Shown: positions 7,475 through 17,279 of the stretch, piece after piece
Layout of the letters: each line of letters opens with the position of its first letter
How positions within the stretch are numbered: position 1 is the first letter of the stretch
Assembly (NCBI GenBank): GCA_910579265.1
Contig: CAJTTE010000014.1
Coordinates: forward strand, 1-64,000
Direction: 5' to 3'
DNA length: 64,000 nucleotides
Source of the DNA: an uncultured Ruminiclostridium sp.
GTDB lineage: Bacteria; Bacillota; Clostridia; Oscillospirales; Ruminococcaceae
Program-made: the position numbers and the translations under genes
The notes under the pieces: generated by a model
What the model was told of the DNA's origin: nothing
Seen by the model: only the letters and a program-made list of their open reading frames with translations
Database searches by the model: none

Positions 7475-8704
7475 TCAATTTATAAGGAACGCCGCATAGG
7501 GAAGCGTAAAAATATTATGATCAATAAAATCAACCGCAATTTTCCCTCTTGCAAGCTTGCTGTTTATCACCATTTTCGCCGAATACGTAATGGCCGCCGC
7601 CAGATCGGTATCATCCCAGTTTTCCTTTAAAAATGCCGGGATACAGATCTTGAATATATTGTAAAATACCGCAAGTTCAAAATAATTGAGCCATATGCCG
7701 TGTTCCAGGGACTGAGCAAACGCCAGATTGACCATAAGATTTTCTATGATATACGGTCTTTGGCTTTCTATCCCCCTGTATACTTCCAGATTTTTAAAAT
7801 ACGCGCCTTTATTGAAATTTATGTTAAGGGAATTCTTGCCTAAATCTTTTATATCAAGACCCACGCTTTCGGCGGCACGTTCGAAAAGATCCTTTAAGAC
7901 ACGGCTGTAATTTCCGTTATCCACACTGTACTTCATTTTTGAAAAAATATCGATGGATTTAAGTGCGGCGCTTTCCTCCGATTGAGGAGCATTGAGAGAA
8001 CCGGCAATTTTCCTGCACATTTCGTTATCAAGCATCATACCGGCAAGACTGTTGATTTTCTCTGCTTCGTTACGGTTTATGTATTCATTTGCCTTCTGAC
8101 AGAAAAAACCCAGTATCAGCATACGCTCCGGTATGGTAAAGGCGCGGTTTTGTAAAATATCCATCTGGGCACCCTTTATCGTCCATAAATAAGGTCTGCC
8201 CTTCCACTGATCCGATGTGGCTTCACCGGACCAGAAGCCTTTTTCAATATACGGATTATCATGCTTATATTCCTCCTCCGTTACGGCAAGCCCCTCCGGA
8301 TGCTTTATCAGAAGCTCCACCACATGAGGGCAGGTTATATCGCATGTATAAATAAACGCCTCGTTGCCTACTCTTGAATTTATACGGGGAAATATGCTGC
8401 ATACAAAGGACAGCGCCTGCTCCCCCTTTTCCTTTTGAAGCATACAAAGGCTGTCATCCCCCAGAAAAGGACAGTCCCCGTTATCCTTAAGCTTCATTCC
8501 CGCATATTGAAGATCGTTCCCATTCCTTATACGAAAAAAAGCCGTATCCGCCACCGCCTTCAGCTCAGGGCTGAGATCGGTCTTCTTATAATTAAAATAT
8601 TCCCTTTTCGTAAGTGTTATTACCCAATGCTTGCAGCAGCTGTCGATACATTTAGGTCCTACACAGGAAAACTCATCGTAATATGCCAGCTTAACTATTT
8701 TCAT
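7475..8704 (-). CDS. FliB-like lysine N-methylase (Cys-cluster protein)
   Basis: About 409 residues from the preferred start MKIVKLAYYDEF. An in-frame extension of 28 codons upstream exists, but only this ATG has a GGGAG ribosome site at good spacing. The N-terminus holds a cysteine cluster (FSCVGPKC...CC, then DCPFL near 60 and further Cys in SFVCSIFPR and YTCDITC) like the flagellin lysine N-methylase/YkgJ family, which probably binds an iron-sulfur centre. The rest is alpha-helical and unrecognised. No flagellar gene lies in the window, so the substrate may be another protein. It is a single-gene unit. Confidence 0.72.
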   Translation of the reverse strand: MKIVKLAYYDEFSCVGPKCIDSCCKHWVITLTKREYFNYKKTDLSPELKAVADTAFFRIRNGNDLQYAGMKLKDNGDCPFLGDDSLCMLQKEKGEQALSFVCSIFPRINSRVGNEAFIYTCDITCPHVVELLIKHPEGLAVTEEEYKHDNPYIEKGFWSGEATSDQWKGRPYLWTIKGAQMDILQNRAFTIPERMLILGFFCQKANEYINRNEAEKINSLAGMMLDNEMCRKIAGSLNAPQSEESAALKSIDIFSKMKYSVDNGNYSRVLKDLFERAAESVGLDIKDLGKNSLNINFNKGAYFKNLEVYRGIESQRPYIIENLMVNLAFAQSLEHGIWLNYFELAVFYNIFKICIPAFLKENWDDTDLAAAITYSAKMVINSKLARGKIAVDFIDHNIFTLPYAAFLIN

Positions 8705-9262
8705 AGGTGCTTCTCCCTTTAAAAAATCCTTTTTTTGCAGTTCGCTTTTTAAAAGCATTTCCGTCGGCTTATATCCCATATACCGCATTTGTATATGCGT
8801 TTATGCGCTAGGGGGTTCGATATTTCCCGTAGGACCAAGCGGCACATTTAAGGGATTACCGTCCTTTAACCGATTTACAAGGCAAAAAAGCTCTTCTTAG
8901 CCAAAGCGGACGGAAAATGCCATTGACCATATACCCTGACGTATGCGTCCGTTTCGTATGATAAAAGTCCGCCCGCGCCCCTTTGTTTTACGTATGGTAT
9001 CAAAAATGGAGCGCTATGCGGTTTTGCGTTAGTCCGGCATTCAGTTCCGGTACGGTAATATCAACAGCTGTGACGTCTCGAAGGAAGCTTCTATGAATTG
9101 CCCCCTTACGTCAAGTCAAAAACGCCTCCGAACATTAATATTTTAGCATTTTGACAATAGATTGTCAACAAATGATTCCGTCCTTTACATGACGGATCTC
9201 GGCATCCGCTGTAAAATGTCCTTATATGGCGCAGCTGTCCGTTTACAAATATGACTCCTGCA
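8705..9262. other. Gene-free gap with one perfect palindrome
   Basis: No plausible gene in 558 bp. The only structure seen is TTGACAATAGATTGTCAA at 9151-9168, an 8-bp perfect inverted repeat with a 2-base spacer that looks like an operator but has no obvious promoter next to it. Confidence 0.5.
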
Positions 9263-12200
9263 TCATTCCACCGATTTAAGGGCTTCGATCATATCAACCT
9301 TTTTAAGATGACCATGCATGTATATCGCCACCACAATACTGAATACCAGAGTTATAGCCGCCGAATAAACATAGCTTAAGGGCTTGATCTCTCTTCCGAA
9401 CATTACCAGATCGATTTCCGCGGTCTGTATGATAAACTGAGCCAGAAAATATCCTCCGAACAATCCTGCCGCGATCCCCATAAGAGTAAGGATCAGATTT
9501 TCCCGAAAAATATAGCTGTCAACTTCCCCGTCGTAGAAGCCCATTACCTTTAAAGTAGCTATTTCACGGATGCGCTCGGTAATGTTGATATTTGTAAGAT
9601 TATACAATACGACAAAAGCAAGAGCGCCCGCGCTTATTATAAGGATTGCCACCACCGAGTTAAGAGCGTTCAGCATGGTGGACATCGTAATTATAAGATC
9701 ATCCTTAAAATTAACGCTCAGCACGGCATTCGTCCCGAGAAGGCTTTCTGCGAACAGATCCTGTTCCTTTTCCGTGGCAGGGGTTTCTCTGCTGCCGAAG
9801 GCGATTATGTTAAAATCGGGAGCTTCTCCGAAAAGTCTTTCATAAAGCGCTCTTGACATATACACATAATGATTCGGATAATTTTCAACACATGCACTGA
9901 CCGAGACAGAGCGGATTTCCGTTTCATCCTGATATATCTCCGCTTCTTCTCCCGCCTCTATTCCCAAAAGCAAAGAAAGCTTTTCGTCTATGAGGACTCT
10001 GTCCTCTTCAAACTCATAGGGAGTATGATCCGTTCGGCTTCTGAATGTAAAATAATTCAGAAATTCATTCTTGTTTTCCGGAACAACGAGATATGCGTTA
10101 CAGGTCCCCTTATCTGTTCTGACGGTGATCTGCTTTTGCAGATATTTAATGCTCTTATATCCGTTTTCATCGATCACCGACAATATTTTTTCCGTATCAC
10201 CCTCATCCACACTGTCATATGCCAGAAAACCGTCATAGGAATTCAATTCTCCGTATTGCTTATTAATAATGTCGCTTATTGAATTTTCCAGGCCGAAGCC
10301 CACCAACGTAAGAGCGGTACAGCCGGCAATCCCTACCACCGTCATCAGCATCCTTCTTTTATACCTGAACAGGTTACGTGCTGTAACCTTACCGTTAAAG
10401 CCTACCTTCTTCCATATGGGAAGGCGGTCAAGAAGTATTTTTTTACCGGCTCTGGGAGCTTTGGGCCTCATAAGCTGTGCGGGCTGCTCCGAAAGCTCGC
10501 CCTTGCACGAGAAATATACGGTAAGTGCGACCGCTGCTGCCGAAACCGCCATACAGACAAGAGTAAGAAGCCAGTCCGTGGGTATGCTCATTCCCGAAAT
10601 ATCATAAAGCATCCCATATGCACTTATTATGGCAAAGGGAAAAAGCTTCTGTCCGAATACGGCTCCCGCCAACGCTCCAAGAAGTGTGGCCGAAAGAGCA
10701 TAAAGCATGAATTTTGATATGATCTGACGGTTTGTATAGCCCAAGGCCTTTAAGGTCCCTATCTGAGATCTTTGCTCCTCCACCATTCTTGTCATGGTGG
10801 TAAGACATACCAGCGCCGCTACAAGTATGAAGAACACAGGAAAAACGGAGGCTATATTGTTTATTCTTTCCGCATTTTCTCCATATTCGGAATAACCTCC
10901 GTTGCCTGAACGATCAAAAATATACCATACGGGATTTTCGATATCCTTAAGCTCGCGCTTTGCATCCCGAAGCTTTTGTTCTCCGTCGGCTATTTCTTTT
11001 TCGGCCTCTGCCACAGATGTTTCATATTTGGAAAGCCCGTCGTTGTATTTCTCTATTCCTTCCGTATATTTATTCATGCCGTCGGCATACTCTACTTCTC
11101 CCCTTCGGAAATCCTCCAGTCCCTGCGCATACTGCTTTTCGCCCTCTTCGAGAGCCTCCCGGTTTTCTTTAAGCTTAGCCTCGCCTTTTTCCTTTTCGGC
11201 TGCAACGGTCTGTTCCGCCTCGGAAAGCTGTCTATTTCCCTCGTCCAATTGTATTTCGGACTCCCTTAGCTTTTTATCTGCGTCGGCAAGCTCCTTTTTT
11301 GCCTGATCAAGCTTCAAGGCGGTGGCCTCGAGCATTTTTCCCGTTTCCTCCAAAGCCGCGAGCTGAGCTTCGGTTTCTTCCTTTGAGGGGAGATTGGCGA
11401 TAAACTCAAGTATTTCCGAGGGAATATCCGGCATTGCCGCCGCAGGTACATATGCGCCGCCGTCCTGCTGCTGAGGAAGGATAAATCCAAGAGCGGCCGC
11501 AAGCTGGAAAATATCTATCTCACCGTTATGATATTTGAGGATCAGACTGTAATATATCAATCCCTTTTCATATTGAGCTACGCCCTCGTTATATTGTGCG
11601 AGGCCCTTATTGTATTCATCAAGGCCTTTATTATACTCCTTTACTCCCTCTCTGTACTTTTCCTCGGCTTCAGAGAGGAGTTTTTTCTTTTCGTTGATTT
11701 CCTTCTGTGCCTGATTTATTTTTTCCTCCAGCTCCTTTTCGCCGTCTCTGAGCTGGCTCCACCCGCTGTCAAGCTCCTTTCTGCTGTCGTCGAGCTTCCT
11801 TCGTCCGTCCTCAAGCTCCTTTTTGGCGTCGGCAAGCGATTTTTCCGCATTCTCCAGATCCTTCTTAGCTTTATCCAATTCGCTTTTTGCTTCGTCAAGC
11901 TTTTCGTTTGCTTCTTTTTTGGCGTCCTCCAGCTCCTTTTCCGCCTTGGCTATTTCGCCGTTCGCTTGTTCAAGGATCTCATTGTATCTTTCTATTTCGC
12001 GGTTGTCCCCTATAAGCTCCAGCTGTTTTTTAACGAAGTCGTTTTCATCGTCATAAGCCTTGCTGTAGGCCGCAAGAGAGCTAAGGCCTTCCGCCCTTAT
12101 ATATATTTCTGTGTATACCTCCGTCAAAAAATTTTCTTCGTTCACATAAACAAGAGTACTTATATTTCCGTTTCCGAGAGTGGTATTTCCCCTTGCGGAT

Positions 12201-12769
12201 TTGTCAATATAAGCCGGAGAAACAAAGGTTCCTACTACTGTGTATTCGGTAACCGAAAGCGTTTTTGAAAGATCCTCGTCACCGCCCGAAACCATAACTA
12301 TCCTGTCTCCCACACTGCGGCGGGAGGAAAGCGCTCCGCTGTCTACTATACATTCGTCGGGCTTTTCCGGAAATCTTCCCTCCTGAAGCTCAAGCATATT
12401 TACATTCCCGTTTTTTCCGTACTCGGGAAGGGTCATCACTCTTGCGATCTCATCCTGCTCCCCGCTGTCTATGATCACGTCCGCAAAATAACCGGGATAT
12501 ACTTCAAGGCCCTCCGTGTTTTCCAACGTCTCAATATCGTTTTCGGAAAAACCCATTGTTGATATAAGCCGGAAATGAGCCAATTCGGACTTTTTATAAT
12601 AATTATCCGCCGAAAGCCTCATATCGGGAGCCGTATTTTTTACGCCTGCAAAAAAAGCGATACCTATGGCGACGATGAAAAAAATGGAAAGAAAACGACT
12701 TTTCGTTTTGAATATTTCCATCATAGTATTTTTTCTCAGAGCGCTTTTCATTGAATTGCTCCTTTTCAA
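9263..12769 (-). CDS. Giant FtsX-type ABC permease with long periplasm-side coiled coil
   Basis: 1168 residues. After one membrane segment near 25-45, the outer domain carries a very long heptad-rich coiled coil (about 265-345 and again 490-600, full of AKKELEDAKKEL-like repeats) interrupted by a Gln/Pro-rich hinge. A first FtsX domain with three membrane segments follows (about 630-740), then a second half with one segment near 810 and a final FtsX domain (about 1045-1168). This architecture is common in clostridial YknZ/MacB-like permeases that act on envelope processes rather than classical import. The matching ATPase gene lies 708 bp upstream on the same strand. Substrate unknown. Confidence 0.88.
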   Translation of the reverse strand: MKRSNSMKSALRKNTMMEIFKTKSRFLSIFFIVAIGIAFFAGVKNTAPDMRLSADNYYKKSELAHFRLISTMGFSENDIETLENTEGLEVYPGYFADVIIDSGEQDEIARVMTLPEYGKNGNVNMLELQEGRFPEKPDECIVDSGALSSRRSVGDRIVMVSGGDEDLSKTLSVTEYTVVGTFVSPAYIDKSARGNTTLGNGNISTLVYVNEENFLTEVYTEIYIRAEGLSSLAAYSKAYDDENDFVKKQLELIGDNREIERYNEILEQANGEIAKAEKELEDAKKEANEKLDEAKSELDKAKKDLENAEKSLADAKKELEDGRRKLDDSRKELDSGWSQLRDGEKELEEKINQAQKEINEKKKLLSEAEEKYREGVKEYNKGLDEYNKGLAQYNEGVAQYEKGLIYYSLILKYHNGEIDIFQLAAALGFILPQQQDGGAYVPAAAMPDIPSEILEFIANLPSKEETEAQLAALEETGKMLEATALKLDQAKKELADADKKLRESEIQLDEGNRQLSEAEQTVAAEKEKGEAKLKENREALEEGEKQYAQGLEDFRRGEVEYADGMNKYTEGIEKYNDGLSKYETSVAEAEKEIADGEQKLRDAKRELKDIENPVWYIFDRSGNGGYSEYGENAERINNIASVFPVFFILVAALVCLTTMTRMVEEQRSQIGTLKALGYTNRQIISKFMLYALSATLLGALAGAVFGQKLFPFAIISAYGMLYDISGMSIPTDWLLTLVCMAVSAAAVALTVYFSCKGELSEQPAQLMRPKAPRAGKKILLDRLPIWKKVGFNGKVTARNLFRYKRRMLMTVVGIAGCTALTLVGFGLENSISDIINKQYGELNSYDGFLAYDSVDEGDTEKILSVIDENGYKSIKYLQKQITVRTDKGTCNAYLVVPENKNEFLNYFTFRSRTDHTPYEFEEDRVLIDEKLSLLLGIEAGEEAEIYQDETEIRSVSVSACVENYPNHYVYMSRALYERLFGEAPDFNIIAFGSRETPATEKEQDLFAESLLGTNAVLSVNFKDDLIITMSTMLNALNSVVAILIISAGALAFVVLYNLTNINITERIREIATLKVMGFYDGEVDSYIFRENLILTLMGIAAGLFGGYFLAQFIIQTAEIDLVMFGREIKPLSYVYSAAITLVFSIVVAIYMHGHLKKVDMIEALKSVE

Positions 12770-13477
12770 ATATTTTATTACGAGAACATACGATACCGTA
12801 ATTAAGCTGCATTAGCGCATTTTCTTTTTACAGCGGAAAATGCGGTGACACGCTTTCTCCTGAAATATCCTGAGGTCATCTCCCGGGATATCCGCCTTAA
12901 TTTCGGTCCATACAAGCAAGAAGGCCCTTTTGTTAAAAGTGATTTTATACTGCTTAAATAATTCTTTATATATGCGCCTTTTTACGATTTACCATATTTC
13001 TCCCCCGCACGGCTTTATATGCAGCTTAGAACGATTTTACCCGAAAAAACATATGACCGGAAACCGGCACTGTCGCTTCTGTCAAAATTCAATCAAGGGA
13101 TAAGCGTCTCCCGGATCAGGCCAAACCGATACGATTATCGGATAGCAGTCATGTGATCGTCCCGAAAAAGAGTTAAAAGTTATATGAACATAAGGTTTAC
13201 GAATTTTAATAAGCCGCTGTCATTCCGTCGGTTAAAGCGCTTTATTTATTTGACGGACCTTGTTTCGCCGTGTTTTTTATCCGTAAAAATCATTTTAAAA
13301 TATAAAAAACGGTATTTTAAAGGATTTAGCTACATCCGTGCCGGAACAGGCGCGGCCGCTCCATAAGCCGCCGAAAAAGCAACGGTCCGGACTGTAAAAA
13401 TCCGGACTGCCCTACGTTCTTCCGCAATAAAGACGCCGGATTTTAAACGAATACGGATATATTACTTTTTTACCGGT
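12770..13477. other. Gap between ABC ATPase and permease genes
   Basis: 708 bp without a convincing gene. A hairpin GTCCGGA...TCCGGAC at 13385-13407, just after the ATPase stop codon, may terminate or attenuate that transcript. Such a long gap inside an otherwise matched ATPase/permease pair is unusual. Confidence 0.55.
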
Positions 13478-14179
13478 CTACCATTCTATATCCTCTACCG
13501 CCATAGGCTTCGGATTTAACTCCGTTTTACTTACCCTGCTGTTCTTAAGATAAATTATCCTGTCGGCCATGGGAGCAATAGCCGAATTGTGCGTGACAAG
13601 AATGACGGTCATGCCGCTTTTCCGGCATGTATCCTGCAAAAGCTTAAGAATAAGCTTACCCGTATTGTAATCAAGCGCTCCTGTAGGCTCGTCGCATAAA
13701 AGCAGCTTAGGTTTTTTAGCCAGCGCTCTTGCAATGGCTACGCGCTGCTGCTCGCCTCCTGAAAGCTGAGCGGGAAAATTGTCGGGTCTTTCTCCGAGAC
13801 CCACCTGCTCAAGTATTTCAAGAGCGGGTATGTAGTCGGAACAGGTCTGTGCAGCTAATTCCACATTTTCCTTTGCCGTAAGGTTGGGTATAAGATTATA
13901 AAACTGGAAAACAAAGCCTATTTCGTTTCTGCGGTACCCGATAAGCTGTTTCCTGTTGTATTTGGCTATGTCGTTTCCGTCAACGAAAATCGATCCGTCG
14001 TCGGAGGTATCCATTCCCCCGAGAAGGTTAAGGACCGTGGTTTTTCCCGATCCGGAAGGACCCAGTATTATCGCAAGCTCGCCCTTTTCTATGGAAAACT
14101 CTATGTTGTCCGCGGCGGAAATAATAACATCCCCCACCTTGTAACGCTTACAGACATTCTTAAGTTCAACAAAGCTCAT
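13478..14179 (-). CDS. ABC transporter ATP-binding protein (MacB/LolD type)
   Basis: 233 residues, the usual length for an ATPase serving FtsX-type permeases. Walker A GPSGSGKTT at 40-48, the Q-loop in GFVFQFYNL, signature LSGGEQQRVAIARAL, Walker B LLLCDEPTGALD and the switch His in VTHN are all present, so it should be active. Its partner is almost certainly the 1168-residue permease downstream. Confidence 0.93.
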   Translation of the reverse strand: MSFVELKNVCKRYKVGDVIISAADNIEFSIEKGELAIILGPSGSGKTTVLNLLGGMDTSDDGSIFVDGNDIAKYNRKQLIGYRRNEIGFVFQFYNLIPNLTAKENVELAAQTCSDYIPALEILEQVGLGERPDNFPAQLSGGEQQRVAIARALAKKPKLLLCDEPTGALDYNTGKLILKLLQDTCRKSGMTVILVTHNSAIAPMADRIIYLKNSRVSKTELNPKPMAVEDIEW

Positions 14180-14212
14180 TTTATGATCGATCCTTTCATG
14201 CTGTTATACTGG

Positions 14213-14373
14213 GGCTTTTTTAAAAATAGAGGAAATGACGGATTTTTGACTCCAAACGGTTGGCTTCAAGGGAAAAAAAGCAGTCAAACCGTCGTTTGAC
14301 GAGGCTTTTTAACACAGAAGATGACCGTTTGGGGGGCGAAAAGACGACGTTTCCGATTTTTCAAACAAGCCCT
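14213..14373 (+). repeat. R3 family repeat, copy 2
   Basis: Same organisation as 3563-3724, with the conserved GTCAAACCGTCGTTTGAC palindrome and GGCGAAAAGACGACGTTTCC. It lies upstream of the ABC ATPase gene. As at 3.6 kb, an R4 copy follows immediately, so R3 and R4 travel or accumulate together. Confidence 0.8.
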
Positions 14374-14457
14374 GATCCCTTTTAAAACCATTGGATTAAT
14401 GTTTTGGCTGCGATCTTTTTTTAAGCTGTGGGCATTACGTCAGTTTAAAAAGGGATC
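14374..14457. repeat. R4 repeat, copy 2, with an unoccupied R1 target
   Basis: The palindromic pair GATCTTTTTTTAA...TTTAAAAAGGGATC is at 14412-14457 and ends 4 bases before the stop codon of the amidase-like gene. The preceding bases (ATCCCTTTTAAAACCATTGG) match the flanks of R1 copy 1 without the insertion. Confidence 0.78.
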
Positions 14458-14461
14458 GGTA

Positions 14462-15739
14462 TTATTCCGTAAATCCGATGATTTTAATAAGTCTGATCCC
14501 GTCACAATTGAGAAGGCTTAACGGATAATTTACCAGGTCGCTGTCGTGTCCCGTTACAAGAAAATCCAGCTTATTGCCGCTTCTGTCGGTGACGGTATCG
14601 GTAACTATCACCTGAGCGAAGGCGGATTCACCGAGCATAAGCTGGACCACATCCCCTTTTTCAAGCTGCCCGCCCGATATACCGGTATATGTGATAAGTC
14701 CGGTACGCTCATGCCCTCGGCAATAAAGCCAGAAATTATCGGGCGTGGTCCAGGACATGGAACAACCCTTGTCGGGGATATCATAATTGACCCGTTCGCC
14801 AAACCATTTCCAGATATATATGCCCTCCGTATCCATTTTACCGACGCCTGAATAAATACACTGAGAGACAAAATTACCGCTGTCGTTATCATAATCTGAC
14901 CATTGGGCGGTATTCCTTGTTTCACGTACCGCCGAGGCCCATCGGAAAGCATACTCCACCGCGCCCTCGCGGTTATACCGTATATCCGCCTCGGGAAAGC
15001 TGCCGTATCCCTTTGCGGTTATTACGCCGGATATTTCCTCCGCCGTTTGGCCGAGACGAGCTCTGAACAGCTTTAGTCCGTCATAAAGCATGCCGTATGA
15101 AGGCGCGCTTTGCCCGCAAAGAGCGTTCAAAGCCTGGCGCGAATAATACCATACTCCTCCCTCGCATTGATGCGAGGTTATAAACCAGACCCCGTTATAC
15201 CGTTCAAAAATAAACGTATGCGTATATATACCCTCTCCGCTCAATATACCCTTCAATGATTTAAAAACGGTTTCGGAGCTTTGCCTTACGGTAAGTATAT
15301 AGCCGTCCTTGTTTATTTCAACGATATTGTCCGCCCATAGATGAAGCCTTGTACTTTCGGCGGTGAGATCTATAGCGGATCCTTTAAGACGGGACGCGCA
15401 CGAGGCCAGAGCCCCGAGATCGTAAAGACAGTCGGTACAGCTGTCGGCATAAAGCTCGGTCAATACTTTTTCGCAATCCGCTTCCTTATCCCCCCACGCC
15501 GAATAGAAGCATTCGAAATATCTTTCGGTCATTCTGACCGCTTCTGTCGGAGCGGCGGAAATATCCGCCCGGGAATCCCGCCATACGATATCAAATTCCA
15601 CATTGCCGACCGCGGAACCCTCCTGCTGTAAAAACACCCTGTCAAACGCCTCTCCGAAGGGATCGAAAAAAACCAAAAGTGCAATTACCAGAAGAACCGC
15701 AACCGCGCCTGACAGAAAAAAAACAACACGCCTGCTCAA
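14462..15739 (-). CDS. Membrane-anchored Amidase_6-domain protein with altered active site
   Basis: 425 residues from a TTG start 3 bases after the preceding small gene. One N-terminal membrane segment (about 5-25) anchors an exported body. The C-terminal part (from YNREGAVEYAFRWA) matches the putative amidase domain family Amidase_6, a papain-like cysteine peptidase fold. The family's usual DCxNFVSQ motif reads DSGNFVSQ here: the nucleophilic Cys is Ser and the following residue Gly. The codon AGC is unambiguous. CRGHERT further on may hold the His. It may be a non-catalytic wall or ligand-binding protein. It is co-transcribed with a 47-residue membrane protein. Confidence 0.75.
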   Translation of the reverse strand: MSRRVVFFLSGAVAVLLVIALLVFFDPFGEAFDRVFLQQEGSAVGNVEFDIVWRDSRADISAAPTEAVRMTERYFECFYSAWGDKEADCEKVLTELYADSCTDCLYDLGALASCASRLKGSAIDLTAESTRLHLWADNIVEINKDGYILTVRQSSETVFKSLKGILSGEGIYTHTFIFERYNGVWFITSHQCEGGVWYYSRQALNALCGQSAPSYGMLYDGLKLFRARLGQTAEEISGVITAKGYGSFPEADIRYNREGAVEYAFRWASAVRETRNTAQWSDYDNDSGNFVSQCIYSGVGKMDTEGIYIWKWFGERVNYDIPDKGCSMSWTTPDNFWLYCRGHERTGLITYTGISGGQLEKGDVVQLMLGESAFAQVIVTDTVTDRSGNKLDFLVTGHDSDLVNYPLSLLNCDGIRLIKIIGFTE

Positions 15740-15742
15740 AAG

Positions 15743-15886
15743 TCAGGACCAGCCGTAATCGTCATATTCGCCCCAGCTTGCAGCGCTGCCCGATTGCTGA
15801 CCGAGCTTGAATATAAGAAATGCTACCGCTCCTAAAATAGCGGCGATGGCAAGTATAATGGAAAGTCTGTTTCTTTTGTTTATCAT
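15743..15886 (-). CDS. 47-residue membrane protein upstream of the amidase-like gene
   Basis: It starts MINKRNRLSIILAIAAILG, a basic N-terminus and a single membrane helix (about 9-27), followed by a short Gly/Ser/Tyr/Trp/Asp tail ending DDYGWS. The ribosome site AAAGGACGG stands 11 bases before the ATG, and the stop is 3 bases before the next start, so translation is probably coupled. No family recognised; a small partner or anchor for the amidase-like protein is a reasonable guess. Confidence 0.65.
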   Translation of the reverse strand: MINKRNRLSIILAIAAILGAVAFLIFKLGQQSGSAASWGEYDDYGWS

Positions 15887-16010
15887 ATTCCGAACCGTCC
15901 TTTCAGATATTTTAACGGGGAATTTGCCCCGGATCGATTATAACGGCGTCTCCCGACAATATTTGAGCACATGCGCCCAAATATTTGTCGCGCTGCCTAA
16001 AAACATCAAG

Positions 16011-16130
16011 CCCTAAAGTAAATTCTGACGCAAGCTCTAAAGCAAAATCAAAAATAAACTCTAAAACAAAATCTAAAACAAGCTCTAAAACAAAATCTAA
16101 AACAAGTTCTAAAGCAAACCCCAAAGTTAA
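16011..16130. repeat. 12-bp tandem repeat, ten units, intergenic
   Basis: Ten consecutive 12-mers with consensus (C/A)TCTAAAACAA(A/G), alternating CTCTAAAACAAA and ATCTAAAACAAG in the middle and degenerate at both ends. It fills much of the 556-bp gap between rsmI and the 47-residue gene. It can be read as a Ser/Lys/Thr or Leu/Val/Asp repeat in two frames, but neither has a ribosome site. Confidence 0.85.
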
Positions 16131-16442
16131 AAAGCCGGCTTTACTTAACGGCATGATTTGCCTCCGCCTTTTACGGTGAGGTTATTGTATCGGATCGAAT
16201 ACTTCGCCGTAAAACGCATCCGATACGGAAAAGGCCGGAGTCGTTTTAGGCAAAAAACACCGAAAGCTTTTTCGGAAGATCACGGAGCAAAACCGATACC
16301 GATATTAAAACAAAAAGCGGCGGTTTATGTTTACGGTAAGCGCATAAAGCCGTATCGTCCGTTTTGTATGAGCCGCATATATTATGTCCGTTTTATCCGG
16401 TGATAGATCAAAGACTTTATATTTATATGCCGCCGATGGTAT

Positions 16443-17279
16443 TTATTGAGCTTTGCTTTCTTCGGCCACGGCCGAATATATCTCCGATTTTCCGAACCCG
16501 CTTATCTTAGCCGCTTCTTTACATGCCTCCGACATCTTCATGCCGCCCTTTATAAGGTCTTTCGCAATACCCGCGGCCTGAGCGAGAGAAAACTCCTCAT
16601 TCTTTTTTTCCTTTGCACCCTCTACAACGAGTACGTATTCGCCTCTCGGTTCCTTATCCTCATAAAGAGCTATCATTTCGCTTATCCTTCCCCGGAGCAC
16701 CTCTTCATGTATCTTGGTCAGTTCACGGCAAAGGCTTATTTTTCTGTCACCGAAAAATTCAAGAAGATCGGAAAGCGTATTTCTCAGCTTGTGAGGAGCC
16801 TCATAAAATATCAATGTCTGAGGCAATGTTCTGAGCTGCTCCAGATGCTCTCTGCGAATTCTTTTCGTTACGCTTAAAAACCCCTCAAAGCAGAATCGCT
16901 TTGTAGGCAGACCGCTTACGGCGAGAGCGGACATGGCAGCGGTAGGTCCGGGAACCGTTACCGTCTCCACACCGTGTTCGGCGCATAGCCTCACCATTTC
17001 CTCTCCCGGATCGCTTATACAGGGCATACCGGCGTCAGTGACCACCGCGCAGCTTTCGCCCGCCAGCAGTCTGGGAAGGATCTCCTCTCCCCGCTGTTTG
17101 GCATTATGCTCATGATAGCTTATTAAGGGTTTTTTTATTTCAAATTTTGAGAGAAGAACGGCGGTTACTCTCGTATCCTCGGCGCATATGAAATCCACCG
17201 TTTTAAGTATCTCCTGCGCACGGGGAGAAAAATCTCCCAGATTTCCTATCGGTGTTCCTACTATATACAGCTTTCCCAA
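16443..17279 (-). CDS. rsmI: 16S rRNA (cytidine-1402-2'-O)-methyltransferase RsmI
   Basis: 278 residues, the normal family length. It starts MGKLYIVGTPIGNLGD, the hallmark of the tetrapyrrole-methylase-like RsmI fold, followed by CAEDTR, SYHEHN, VTDAGMPCISDPG and the FYEAPHKL and REGTK-like (CRELTKIHEEV) motifs. It methylates C1402 in the ribosomal decoding centre using SAM. The gene is followed on the same strand by the amidase-like pair and preceded by the TrmN6-like gene. Confidence 0.96.
   Translation of the reverse strand: MGKLYIVGTPIGNLGDFSPRAQEILKTVDFICAEDTRVTAVLLSKFEIKKPLISYHEHNAKQRGEEILPRLLAGESCAVVTDAGMPCISDPGEEMVRLCAEHGVETVTVPGPTAAMSALAVSGLPTKRFCFEGFLSVTKRIRREHLEQLRTLPQTLIFYEAPHKLRNTLSDLLEFFGDRKISLCRELTKIHEEVLRGRISEMIALYEDKEPRGEYVLVVEGAKEKKNEEFSLAQAAGIAKDLIKGGMKMSEACKEAAKISGFGKSEIYSAVAEESKAQ

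Noticed and set aside
13184..13366. 60-residue frame in the ABC gap
   Set aside because: Basic, low-information composition and no ribosome site.
15985..16179. Ser/Lys/Thr-repeat frame over the 12-bp tandem repeat
   Set aside because: No ribosome site or downstream domain. The repeat has a period divisible by three, which keeps several frames open by chance.
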